NCBI RefSeq assembly: GCF_040954645.1 | Contig: NC_092807.1 | Span: 1,240,001 to 1,304,000, forward strand | Length of the DNA: 64,000 bases | Reading direction: 5' to 3' | Origin: Diabrotica undecimpunctata | Lineage: Eukaryota > Arthropoda > Insecta > Coleoptera > Chrysomelidae | Part shown: positions 1 through 9,590 of the stretch, one piece after another | Layout of the letters: every line of letters begins with the position of its first letter | Position numbering within the stretch: position 1 is the first letter of the stretch | Notes under the pieces: generated by a model | The model's database searches: none | What the model saw: only the letters and a program-made list of their open reading frames with translations | What the model was told of the DNA's origin: nothing | Made by a program: the position numbers and the translations under genes

Positions 1-1135
1 TTGACTTTGAGTCACTATTTTGTTGTCATGAATTAAGGCGGAAATTTTGTAGGCAGTGCATTGACCTTTCGTGTATTTAATTTTGTTCCAAACTTGGCTT
101 TTAGTTGTGTCGGAAGAAATAGAATTGATATAAAGGTTCCATGAAATCTTTTTGCTTTCCTTTATGATACGTTTTGATTTAGCTTTCTCTAATTTAAACT
201 TAATAAGATTTTCATTAGTTCTTGTTCGTCTATATTTATTCAGAGCTTTCGTACATACACGAATTGCTACCACACAGGAGTCATTCTACCAAAGAACTAA
301 TTTTCGTGTAGGTTTAACAGAACATTTTCCTATATATTTTTGAGCGGAGTTAATTATGCAATTAGTAAACTGATCAACTAGGTGATCTAAATTATATTTA
401 CATTTAATTGAGTTGACTTGGTATCGGACGTTTAGACTGAAATTCATCCAGTCCGCTTGTGTAATACGCCATTTACTTACTGGGTTGTACGATTTGGGTT
501 TATTGTTTGAGATTAGTATAGGGAAATATCACTGTCGAACAGACTATCTAATGGAGAGCATGTTAGAGATGGACCTAGTATTGGATCACAAAAGCTGAGA
601 TCAATATTTGAAAAAGTTCTTGAGGATATATTGAAGTGGGTGCTACAACCAGTATTGAGTAGAAATATATCTTCATGGCTAATTATGTTTTTTATAATTT
701 TTCCTCTGCCAAATGTGCTGTTTGATTCCCACATTGTGCTGTGTGCATTGAACTCTCCCACGAGGATAAATGGGGATGGGAGTTCTGCTATCAAGTTAGA
801 AATTACTGTATTATTTAGCCCCTTATTAGGTGGTAAATATATATTGCAAATAGTTATTTTAAAAGGACACCAGAGTGAAAGTAAATTTGAAGTGATGTTA
901 AATTTTTCGGGATATATATCTGACGATACAAAAATAGAAGTACCACCACTTGCGCGTAGGGGTGTGGATCTAATCTGATGGTAACCTATGTAATTTTTTA
1001 GTTACGGATTTTGGGCTTCCCTCAAATTTGTTTCTTGTAGACAAAGAATATCTGTAGCGGTATCTTGGATGAGTTGTTGGATCCGGTCTAGACGAGCGTA
1101 AAACCCATCACAATTCCATTGTATTAAAGAGAAAG
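1..1135 (-). pseudogene. Jockey-like non-LTR retrotransposon, endonuclease and linker (truncated by window edge)
   Basis: Read on the minus strand from about 1135 downward. The translation opens with IQWNCDGFYARLDRIQQLI and then LCLQET, the start of a jockey/R1-type apurinic-like endonuclease that nicks the target DNA. It continues through GEFNAHSTMW near 730 and FSNIDLSFCDP near 610, the later endonuclease blocks. From about 350 to 100 the frame reads EKAKSKRIIKESKKISWNLY, typical of the linker before the reverse transcriptase. Stops and frame changes break it into several frames, so it is dead. The RT domain should lie beyond base 1, outside the window. The clade is inferred from motif order and not from a search. 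Confidence 0.8.
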
Positions 1136-1452
1136 ATGATACAGAAAGAAGAAAAGACAGCTCAGAATTAAAAAAAAAACCGAAATATTTCGATGAAATT
1201 ATTTTAGAGAGTTTTAGTAGATAAGTGAAGGATCAGAGTAAGATTCATCGTCGCTGGGATTTGTTTGTGAAAGATATGGTAATGTTAATATATCGTTATT
1301 TTCTGCAGATTTAACATTGTATTGCTGTCTGATTTTTTTTTGTGCAATTCGATATATGGTGGTTAGACTAGCTTGTAATACTATGGTTAGTACCAAATTT
1401 CGACATTACATAAAAAAATTAAGACTATTATAGCTTTTAACTGCGGAATATA
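1136..1452. other. Unassigned AT-rich stretch upstream of the jockey endonuclease
   Basis: A 60-codon minus-strand frame at 1214-1396 ends just upstream of the jockey endonuclease start. It could be the end of that element's first ORF, but it shows no zinc-knuckle and nothing else diagnostic. I see no other feature. Confidence 0.25.
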
Positions 1453-1454
1453 TA

Positions 1455-2116
1455 CAGTGATGAGTGCCTTAAGAACCGGCAAAATAACGCAAAAGATAGA
1501 GAACATAATACGTTGTGAAATAAAAAGAGATGTAAGTAGTAGAGGTGGGAAATTATCGATAGAAACCTCTAATTTACATTACATTACATTAGGACTATCG
1601 ATAGTTTCCCACCTTTAGACGTTAGCTTATGAGCTAGTTGACTTCAGTCATAATATTACAAGTATGACCTCGAACATTAACATTTTTTAAATTTCGCATA
1701 AAGTAAAAACTGATTAAAGGCAATAAAGCAAATGTAAGTAAACAGTTTAATTAGTAGTAATTTGATAAATACAGAATAAGAAGCTATGATAATTCTGTAT
1801 TGAGAAGAGTGTATGCGACGTCTCAAATCACAGTTTATTATTGATCAATACTTTAATTTTGGATAAAAACATACTCGTACTTAAACTGTTTTTACTTACA
1901 TTACGTGATACGTATTACTATGACTGAAGTCAACCAGCTCATAAGCTAACGTCTAAAGGTAGGAAACTTTCGATAGATCTAATGTAATGTAAAGTAAATT
2001 ATAGGTTTATATCGATAATTTCTCACCTCTACTACTTGCATCTCTTTTTATTTCACAACGTATTATATTTTCTATCTATTGCGTTATTTTGCCGGTTCTT
2101 AAGGCACTCATCCCTG
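1455..2116. mobile_element. 662-bp TA-flanked element with ~210-bp terminal inverted repeats (MITE/foldback)
   Basis: The left end CAGTGATGAGTGCCTTAAGA is mirrored by the right end, whose reverse complement reads CAGGGATGAGTGCCTTAAGA. The match continues with few differences for about 210 bases: 1455-1665 against about 1915-2116. TA dinucleotides at 1453-1454 and 2117-2118 fit a Tc1/mariner-type target duplication. Each arm has its own internal hairpin: GGTGGGAAATTATCGATAG at 1544 faces CTATCGATAGTTTCCCACC ending at 1613, and the right arm has the same arrangement around 1955-2030. No coding capacity. It is probably a non-autonomous element moved by a Tc1/mariner-like transposase, which is inferred from TA and CAG alone. 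Confidence 0.8.
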
Positions 2117-2118
2117 TA

Positions 2119-2675
2119 TATTCTTATAATAAACATACATATTTAATGGAATTCTACCTTGATAATTCTTTTGAGACGATTTTTATATTACCAAAATATA
2201 AAACACGGAATCTTTGACATGAGTTTACGAAAGGACAATGAATTTTTACACGCTCCGACGATAGTCATCATCGAAATCATACACTGTTACAAATGTTCTA
2301 CCGCTACACCGAAATGTAACTAAAATGTTTTTTTGCATGTTTTAATTAAGTCATTATTCAAATTAAAGTAGCTGTGTGTGATAAGCCGCAGAATAATGGG
2401 GATTGTTATTTCTTCGAAACAACATTGTCACGCGATGCTCTGCTATATTTTAATGGACGTGTAATAAGAGATTGACCCGGCTTGACAATAGAATAGATCG
2501 TAAAGTTGAGATAGAAATGGGTAATTGGCAGGTCGAAAGGCTATTGCTTTGAGATATTTTAATGAAAATTTGAATTGTGTGTAGTTAGACAAAGACTTGA
2601 GGAATAGGCATGTTTATTATTCGATGAGAAGAATTTAGAAAAGTAAAAAACATGCACGTAGAGAAATCTATTGAC
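2119..2675. other. No supported feature
   Basis: AT-rich sequence between the MITE and the pogo-like copy. I see no reading frame with recognisable motifs, no inverted repeats and no RNA gene. Confidence 0.4.
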
Positions 2676-2679
2676 ATTA

Positions 2680-4076
2680 GACGAAGATATAAATTCTGAA
2701 AGTCAAAGGGAAAAACTATGTATTTACAATGAATATATTAAATATATTGTTGTGTTAAATTCTTCTAGTAGCGGTTCTGTGCTTTGGCGAAGCCGAGAAT
2801 ATTTTTTTACCCGAATTTTCCACGCACCGTTTCTATCGACGTTCTATCGGCAGACCTACAATGTTGGGCAAAAATCTCGAAGACGAGCAAGTCCAATATT
2901 GTTGTGCAATAGAAGCATCGTTTTTTGGACTCACTAAAAGTAATTTAAGAAGAATGACCGCGCAGATGGCCCAGAGAAATGGCATCAATCATCCATTCAA
3001 AGAAGAAATAGCCGATAAAAATTGGGCCAATCTATTTATTAAACGGCAAAAAACAAAACTGTCAAAAAGAAAGCCCACTGGAATATCTTATAGAACTTCT
3101 CTTAGGTTCAATAAGGAAAATACGCAGAAATTTTATTAAGTGGGCGAGAGAGGGCGAGAGCCGAATCAGTGTGGTGCAGTATAAAATACCCAAAGTTATA
3201 AATATAATCTGTCTTTTACCTTAAAGATAAAAGACAGTTTAGGTGCCCTGACACCAGGAGAACGTGGGACCCTCATAACGATTGTTGCTTGTATGAATGC
3301 CACTGGCTCATTCGTTAATCCTTTAGTAATTTTTCCGAGAAAAAATATGAGCGAACAAAGGAGCTCCATCGGGAACAATTTTTGCAGTGCATCCTTCAGG
3401 TTGAATTCAAATCAACTGCTTCACTCAATGGTTTAAGCACTTTATCTCCTTTGTCCATCCTACAAAGAAGAAACCTGTGCTGTTACTCTTAGATGGCCAT
3501 CATAGCCACACTTAAAATATTGCAGTAATCGATTTGACAAAAACATACCATGTTACCATTGTGTCCATACCACCTCACTCCTCACACAAACTTCAACCTT
3601 TTGGGTTGAAAAAAGTTTCATGGGTTGTCTCAAAACTTATAACACTAAGGAAATAAGGCAGTGGTTAAGAAACAATGAACGGCCAATTACAGCTTATGAT
3701 GTAATGAAGCTCTTTAGCAAACCATATATTAAATGTCAAACAGCTGAAATTGCAATTAATGGGTTTAAAGCCACAGATACATATTCACTCAACAAGGAGC
3801 TGTTTTCTGATGCCGAATATATTGAAGAAGTAAACAAAATGTGAGATTCAACTTTCTATGAATCCTTTCAAAGCAAAAAACGACAGGTAATGAAAGCTTT
3901 ATAGGGATCAGTGAACAATGTGTTATGACGATGCATGAATCACAAGTTAATGTAATCCTCATACTCTAAAATCGTCTATGATAAGCCCGTTCGAGATCAC
4001 TCCTATTCCAAAAATAAAAAAAGACTACTAATATAGGACGGAAAGCCTACAGTTCAACAATCATCACATATTCTCC
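2680..4076 (+). pseudogene. Pogo/Tigger-like transposase, N-terminal HTH through DDE region (interrupted copy)
   Basis: The frame at 2861-3139 contains FFGLTKSNLRRMTAQMAQRN and then HPFKEEIADKNW, the CENP-B/Tc5-type DNA-binding block of pogo-like transposases. Further on, in shifted frames, come LTPGERGTLITIVACMNATG (about 3240-3310), LLLLDGHHSHT (about 3480, with a catalytic Asp), HSSHKLQPF (about 3575) and FMGCLKTYNTKEIRQWLRNN (about 3615). KCQTAEIAINGF follows at about 3750. These are the DDE blocks in the normal order. At least three frame changes and several stops make it non-functional. Coding similarity runs to about 4076, where a family A retrotransposon tail begins. The C-terminal zinc-finger part resumes at about 5270. 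Confidence 0.85.
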
Positions 4077-4251
4077 TTATAAATTCAAGTTTATGAAATC
4101 TAAAAAAGTTTCTTTTTCTTCTTCTAGCGCCATCTCCACTAATGAAGGTTGGTTATAACCATTGCAAATTCGCCTATCTTCTGCTTTTTTTAAGAGCGTT
4201 TGTGGGTTTAATCCGGTCCAGTCGCGAATGTTTTTCAGCCAGGATATTTGT

Positions 4252-4557
4252 ACTCTCTTTGATATTTCATACTCTCCGGACACTGGAACTCACTTAAGCA
4301 TGGGTGTATGTTACCTGAAGTAAAATCTAATTAAAATATTAAACATCATATAATATAATTAACAACATGTACAATCTTTGGTAACACATTACATTTTAAA
4401 GGGTTTTTACCCAAATATTTTGGTGGCTCAGGCATGGTAACCTGTATTTTAACCTGATGATGGAACAGTTGTTCCGAAAACGTTCGTGCTTGTAATGTTG
4501 CCCTTTTAAGGGTTTTTATAAAATAAAATATACCCACATACAAAGACTAACCTCTTT
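4252..4557 (+). mobile_element. 306-bp hammerhead-bearing insertion with 11-bp target duplication
   Basis: AGGATATTTGT occurs at 4241-4251 and again at 4558-4568, exactly where the family A reading frame breaks. Removing 4252-4557 plus one repeat restores RRQISWLKN in the host element. The insert has no long ORF. In its middle it carries CTGATGA, a stem-loop and GAAAACGTTC, a hammerhead core in the plus orientation. It could be a 5'-truncated Penelope-like tail or a small non-autonomous retrozyme; length and sequence do not separate these. The 11-bp duplication shows insertion by target nicking and is not a deletion scar. Confidence 0.75.
4452..4486 (+). ncRNA. Hammerhead ribozyme motif (candidate, PLE/retrozyme type)
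   Basis: CTGATGA at 4454-4460 is followed by stem II GGAAC AGTT GTTCC (4462-4475) and GAAA at 4476-4479. A very short self-complementary AACGTT stem III follows, with C4485 as predicted cleavage base. All core bases of the hammerhead consensus are present. The flanking stem I pairing is weak, so activity is uncertain. Short stem III is known for hammerheads of Penelope-like elements, which may work as dimers. Confidence 0.6.
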
Positions 4558-5269
4558 AGGATATTTGTCGTCTACCAGGACCCCTTTTTCCTTCGATTTT
4601 ACCCTTCATAATCAGCTGGAACAACTCGTACTTATCATTTCTAGGTTTTTGCCCCAAATATGCTGTCTTTCGCCTTTTAATGGTGGTCAAAATTTCTCTG
4701 TCTTTTCCCATTCTGTGCAACACCATTTCATTCGTAATGATCGGTCCATGGTATCTTCAAAATTCTCCTAAAAAGCTACATCTCAAAAGCTCTGCAATGT
4801 TTTTTTGCTTGTCCCGTCGTTCGCAAGACGTAGTTGGCTGAAGAGTGTGCAACTCGAGTCATCCAAATCTCCTGTAAACGACCTTCAGTTTTATTTGCAT
4901 TTGGGTGAACGTCGTGTTTCATTCTTGCCACATAAAATCATCCTAGTACAAACCTCCTGGTTGATAGAGCTGGGAATCCATATTCGTTGAATCAGAAATA
5001 CGAACACTTTTTAGAGAGCGTACTCCGATTTGGCGAATAGTGATTGCTGATTGTACAGGGTGTATCCAATTGGTAGTGTGCGCCATATTCAAGCTCTGGC
5101 CGGTCTCTGTGGGATCCTTGACTTCGCGCACCAGTGCAGTTACTATCCAGTCCGGTTTTCCAACTCTTTTAAGGCTGTACACCCTTCCAGATTCCAGGAC
5201 ACCTAGTTTTTAGAATAGCGTAGATCCCAAATTATCTAAGCGGTGGGTAAGTTATTTTTTCCTACTCAT

Positions 5270-5765
5270 CCAGCTATTCTACTAACCATCGAACGAGATG
5301 GTCATCTGCGTGATGACCTTTTGCTAAAAAATCTAAAGAAGCTAAAGTAGCCATGAAATTGAACAGCAAGAACGTGCTCAAGGTTTCAAAAGCAACCGTG
5401 ACAGAAAAGGTTTTCCGGCAGCAGGACCTTCTAGAAAAGGGAAAGAGATAGTAAAAAGATGTCTAAATTTTGAACAATATAAAAAAATCAGACACCGAAG
5501 ATGAAATTAGCGTCTCTTAGACATTATCCGTGAATATCACCATCTAAAGAGGATGACACCATCTAAAGAGGAGATGATTTGTGCATGTTTTGTGACAGAA
5601 AATCTTCGGAAGATTGTAAAGGAGAACTTTGGGTCTTGTGCATTATGTCTTCGCTGTGGGCCCGTGTGGATTGTGCTGGGGCTAATAAAGATGCCGACAT
5701 CTGCGATTTTTGTAGACAAATTAGTAATTATTGTCCTAAATATTTCTGTATATTTTATGAATAAT
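5270..5765 (+). pseudogene. Pogo/Tigger-like transposase, C-terminal part with Cys-rich finger
   Basis: This resumes the pogo copy broken at about 4076. From about 5350 it reads KLNSKNVLKVSKATVTEKV, then SDTEDE, a low-complexity basic and acidic linker. At 5579-5765 it gives CMFC, DCKGELWVLC and ADICDFC, the PHD-like C-terminal zinc finger that insect pogo-type transposases often carry. Cysteine spacing is intact except for a changed histidine in the middle. There are frame shifts and one stop, so it is non-functional. Together with 2680-4076 this gives a near full-length transposase remnant. Confidence 0.75.
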
Positions 5766-6838
5766 ATTGGAAATTGTTGCAAGTTGCTTATATTTAGAAA
5801 GTAGATCATGTTTTCTCTTATTTAATACTTTTTTCCAATTATTGGTGTAACTTTATTAATAATTTTTAAGGGGGTCCACTTTTAGCAACTATTTTCCGAA
5901 CTAACCAAAAGCTGGATTTTGGAAAATACATATTTTTTATATTAATTTTTAATTATTATTACTGAAAGTTGAATACAAATGATTCAAAACATTATAAAGT
6001 AAATGGTATGTACTTTTATAATATTTTTTTGCTATTTTTCATACACATGAACTGGAAAACAAAATGGGGGTCGGTTTTAGGCATTTTCCTCTACAGATGG
6101 CATATACCGAGAAGGAGTAAAAGGTATAACCAGTTAAAGTAATGGTGATTGTAAAATATCGCCTACCCAAACTCCGTTTTTTTTTAGAATGGAACTTCCA
6201 ATGGAATGTGCTGAAAAAATTTGCTAACTTGGTTTCTATGGCAGAAAGAATCTTGAATTTTTTAAATTGCGGTAACTCGACAAAATAATAAGAACTCTGC
6301 TATTTTCATCTCCTAAAAAAATCAATTAGGTAAATTTTTCCATAAAAAGTTGAATTTTTTACTTATATTGTAAAACAAAATTTGCTGTACATTGTGTATA
6401 TCTTCACGGACTTATCATCAGTTACAACTCATATACCTTTTAGAACTTTCAGAAACTTGTGTAACATTTTGTCAGCTGTTTTTTTTTTACTTCCTAAATA
6501 CAGTTCAAAAACAGACAAAATCGGTTCATTAATAACTAGATTCTAAACATTAGTATTATTTGGTATATATGTATTCACAGCTTTAAGACTCTCATATCAA
6601 AGAAACTAATATTTTTTAACGAAGAAACTAATATATTACATAAATTATTTCATAACACTGTTTTCCTACGATTCACAACGTATATCATAAATATCCGTAT
6701 CCTGGAAAAGTCCTTTTCAGTCCTAGAAGTACCCTATTTTATCCTAGAAGGATAAAATGTAGGCACACCTAGCCGTAAATTACGATTAGAGGCACAATAT
6801 AAGATTGAAACTGCATGTTTATGTACGTAGCTGTCATT
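5766..6838. other. No supported feature
   Basis: About 1 kb of AT-rich sequence, including several homopolymer runs. No frame over about 40 codons has a recognisable motif and I see no terminal repeats. It may hold the pogo element's 3' untranslated end, but I could not find its terminus. Confidence 0.4.
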
Positions 6839-6839
6839 C

Positions 6840-7019
6840 GTAATTTGGAAGAGGCAAGTCGTAACAACTGGAGATCATAAAGCGACTGCCGTGCCAAGAA
6901 GAAGAATTATTGAAAACATTGGCGTGCTGGATGAAGGTTTAAAAGGAAGATTCGAAAATAAAAGATCAGTAAAAAAATATTTGGAGGAAAAGTGGGACGA
7001 TTTGCTTTTTGCTTTTATG
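6840..7019 (+). other. Unknown short open frame, possible exon
   Basis: A frame opening after a TAG at about 6829 runs about 62 codons to a TAG followed by GTAAAT. It includes VPRRRIIENIGVLDEGLKG and then SVKKYLEEKWDDLLFAFM. It is lysine/glutamate-rich with no lesion. I do not recognise the family. It could be an exon of a DNA-associated protein or chance coding in transposon debris. Confidence 0.25.
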
Positions 7020-7483
7020 TAGGTAAATGTTGGGGTAGTTATTATCTTTAACTCGAATTTTTTATAGCTGCGGACCATACAATGGATGTAAACCATTTTC
7101 TAGTAATTTTCATTTCAAGTGTTTTTAAAATCTTCTGAAAAATTCTAAAATGCAAAATATCCCAGAAAACTCTTCCGTAAATAATCTGTGGAATCTCTTC
7201 TTGATGATTGCAGAAGCTTTTCTAAAACTTGCTGGAAATTTTTGCAAAATCTGGTTAATGAGTAAAGATCTCCCAGAAACTTTAGAGAATCTAAAATATT
7301 CGTGAATTTCTTAGGGCCTGTACACCTAGGGGGGTTGGCGTCGCGTTAAGCTCACCTTAGAAAAGAGTGGTAGCGTACACATGACAGAATTTAGCATCGC
7401 AGTTTACCAGCTTGGTCGACAGCCAATACAGTTATGAAACATTGTAATACTGTTAGAATAATAAATAAACTGTTTATATTTAC

Positions 7484-7655
7484 CTAATACTTTCTTCTCT
7501 TCTAGAGTGCTATTTTCAACAGTAAATATGTCCATCAGCTCTTGCCAGGCAGCTTTTTTTAATACTCTGTTCTTATATTCTTCATATTCCATGTCCCAAA
7601 TACATCTTTTCTTTTACAATTCATCAATAAACGTATCAAAATTTTCATCTTCCAT
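7484..7655 (-). pseudogene. MADF/SANT-like domain exon with an in-frame stop
   Basis: From ATG at 7655 the minus strand reads MEDENFDTFIDEL, stop, KKRCIWDMEYEEYKNRV, then KKAAWQELMDIF. This matches the start of a MADF domain: a short acidic leader, a W in the CIW block, then xxYKNR and the AW motif. After KKVLG the sequence reads G|GTAAATA at 7484/7483, a good 5' splice site, so this looks like exon 1. MADF proteins are encoded by Harbinger elements and also by hosts. The region from about 7316 (GGGCCTGTACACC) to about 7850 looks Harbinger-like, but I could not find a matching terminal repeat. One TAA makes it a likely pseudogene. Confidence 0.6.
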
Positions 7656-7904
7656 TGTGGACAGATCGCTTTTCGAGGGCAAAGCGCGCGCTTGGCTGTG
7701 AACATGTGTACGATCACATACCTCTCCTAGTAGCTAGAAGCCTGGTGCAAACGCGTCGTTTGAAGTTTGGTTCTAAACACATGCTTGCATGTGAACGATA
7801 CCATTTTGTTCCTTGGTACTTGGAACGCGTCATTAAAAATACGACATCTAACGCCCTTATATGCACAGAGTATATGTACAATATATGTACTAGAAATCAA
7901 ATGT

Positions 7905-8347
7905 AGGAGAGAGAAAGCAAGATCAAAAAATGGCTAAGCCAGATCAAATGCCATGATTTATCAGTATCCATAAAAATCAGCTTACTACTATGTTATATCT
8001 GTTTTATACTATTGTACGGAGTTGAATCGTGGACTCTAACAGACGATACCTGCAAGAAAATGTGTGCCTTTCGAAATGTGGTTTTATCGTCGAATCCTAA
8101 AGATATCCTATACCGACCACGTTACTACCCAGGACATTTTATTAAGAATGCTAAAGGGAATAGAGTTGTAAACCACAATAAAAACAGCCAAAATCGGATA
8201 CCTCGAATTTTTACAAGGAAAAGAAGAAGGAAAAGGAGGACCAGGAAGGCGAAGGATTTCCTGGCTGGAAAATCTACGTACGTGGTTCACCACAACAACC
8301 ACAAATCTTTTCAGAACAGCAGTTTGCAAAATACAGATTGCCATGAT
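7905..8347 (+). pseudogene. Family A retrotransposon, RT C-terminal region (outermost copy of nest, left part)
   Basis: Plus-strand frames read ILLYGVESWTLTDDT (about 8012), then FRNVVLSS in one frame or a WFYRRILKISY-like block in the neighbouring one. Further on come IGYLEFLQGKEEG, PGRRRISWLENLRTWF and TAVCKIQIAMI up to 8347. This is the tail of a family A ORF with frame shifts. It is cut at 8347 by an opposite-strand family A copy, and ATTGCCATGAT at 8337-8347 recurs at 13343-13353. The remaining bases of this copy continue at 13354-13398. Confidence 0.8.
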
Positions 8348-9579
8348 CTTCTTCTTCAGTGCCTTATCTGGACCGGATGTTGGCGATCATCAAGGCTATC
8401 ATGGTTTTGTTGACTGCTCTGCGAAACAGCTCCGCTGAGGTCATCCCAAACCATTGTCGGAGACTTTTCAACCACGAGATACGACGGCGTCCCGGTCCGC
8501 TTCTGCCAAATACTTTACCCTGCATAACGAGTTGAAGAATTCGATATTTTTCTTCGTTCCGCATCATGTGGCCGAGGTACTCAAGCTTACGTTGTTTAAT
8601 TAAATTAAGCACTTCTTTTTCTTTTGTCATGCGCTGTAGGACCTCAACGTTGGTGACATGGTCCACATAAGATATTTTTAGTATCCTTCTGTATATCCAC
8701 ATCTCGAAGGCTTCGATTCGTTTTTCAGTGGCTTGCGTCAGTGTCCAGGCTTCAACTCCATATAGTAACACTGGAAGAACGTAGCACCTCACTATCCGCA
8801 TCTTGGTTCCCAAACTGAGATCACTGCAGCACAGCAAGGATCTCAACTTAATAAATGTAGACCGTGCCATTTCAATTCTGGATCTAATCTCTTGAGCGTA
8901 GTCCCATTGTACGTTGAGGGTAGTTCCGAGGTAAGTGAATCTGTCGACTCTCTGGATCTCTTCGCTACCTGCCATTAGTGCCCCGGGATCTAAATTTCAG
9001 TTCAGTTCAGTCCGTATCTTACGCTCACAGTTCGCACTCGGTCTAGTAAGGCCTGCAGATCGTTCAGGCTGGTTGCTAGTAACACAGTGTCATCGGCGTA
9101 GCGGATATTATTGATGTATTCACCGTTCACTCGGATTCCCATGTCTAGGTTTGTGAGGGCTTCATTAAAAATCTCCTCAGAGTATATATTGAACAGAGTC
9201 GGCGATAGCACACATCCTTGCCTTACTCCTTGCATGATCTTCACTTGGTCGGTCAGCTGGTCTTCGACCTTGACTTGAGCACGCTGGTTCCAGTATAAAT
9301 TCATGATGATCCGAATGTCCTTCTCATCCAATCCTACTCTTTGTAGTCCGGTGACCATCTTCTGGTGCAGACAACGGTCAAATGCCTTGGCGTAGTCAAT
9401 AAAACAAATATAGACATCACCACTGACATCGCGGCATCTCTGAAGTAGGACTTGTAAGGTGAAAAGTGCTTCACGTGTACCCATGGAATTGCGGAATCCG
9501 AATTGCATTTCACCGACATTTTCTTCGCATTTCTTGTAAATTCTGGCATGTATGATTTTAAGAAAAATTTTAAGTGCAT
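8348..9579 (-). pseudogene. Family A retrotransposon, RT palm to C-terminus (middle copy of nest)
   Basis: On the minus strand, 9586-9002 encodes RT fingers/palm: FGFRNSMGTREALFTLQVLL, CFIDYAKAFD (first catalytic Asp), QGVRQGCVLSPTLFN and IRYADDTV (catalytic Asp pair). 8975-8364 encodes the thumb and tail: LLYGVEAWTLTQATEKR, RRILKISYVDHVTN, KLEYLGHMMRNE and GPGRRRISWLKSLRQWFG. The 3' end is complete, with a GAA-repeat tail reading CTTCTTCTTC on the plus strand at 8348. A frame change and a loss of about 20 codons separate the two frames, so it is dead. The upstream part is displaced to 13024-13342 by the intact family A element. Confidence 0.9.
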
Positions 9580-9590
9580 GACTCATAAGA

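Larger units (their letters stand above)
4077..5225 (-). pseudogene. Family A non-LTR retrotransposon, 3' end of ORF, inserted in the pogo copy
   Basis: On the minus strand, 4558-4815 reads in broken frames AFEM, RRIL KIPWTDH, then IKRRKTAYLG and RNDKYELFQLIMKGKIEGKR, then GPGRRQIS. After an interruption, 4241-4077 continues ISWLKNIRDWTGLN and QTLLKKAEDR. This order matches the C-terminal tail of the intact family A ORF at 9982-13002 (RILRISWTEH, KQRKLEYLGH, GPGRRRHSW). The interruption at 4252-4557 is a separate hammerhead-bearing insertion. The part from about 4860 to 5225 is not recognisable, so the upstream boundary is uncertain. The copy splits the pogo coding sequence. Confidence 0.75.

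Noticed and set aside
4943..5182. 79-codon minus-strand ORF upstream of the family A tail
   Set aside because: It does not match the RT expected there and has no recognisable motif; likely chance or very decayed.
7316..7850. Complete Harbinger element around the MADF exon
   Set aside because: The left end looks right (GGGCCTGTACACC) but no matching right terminal repeat was found.
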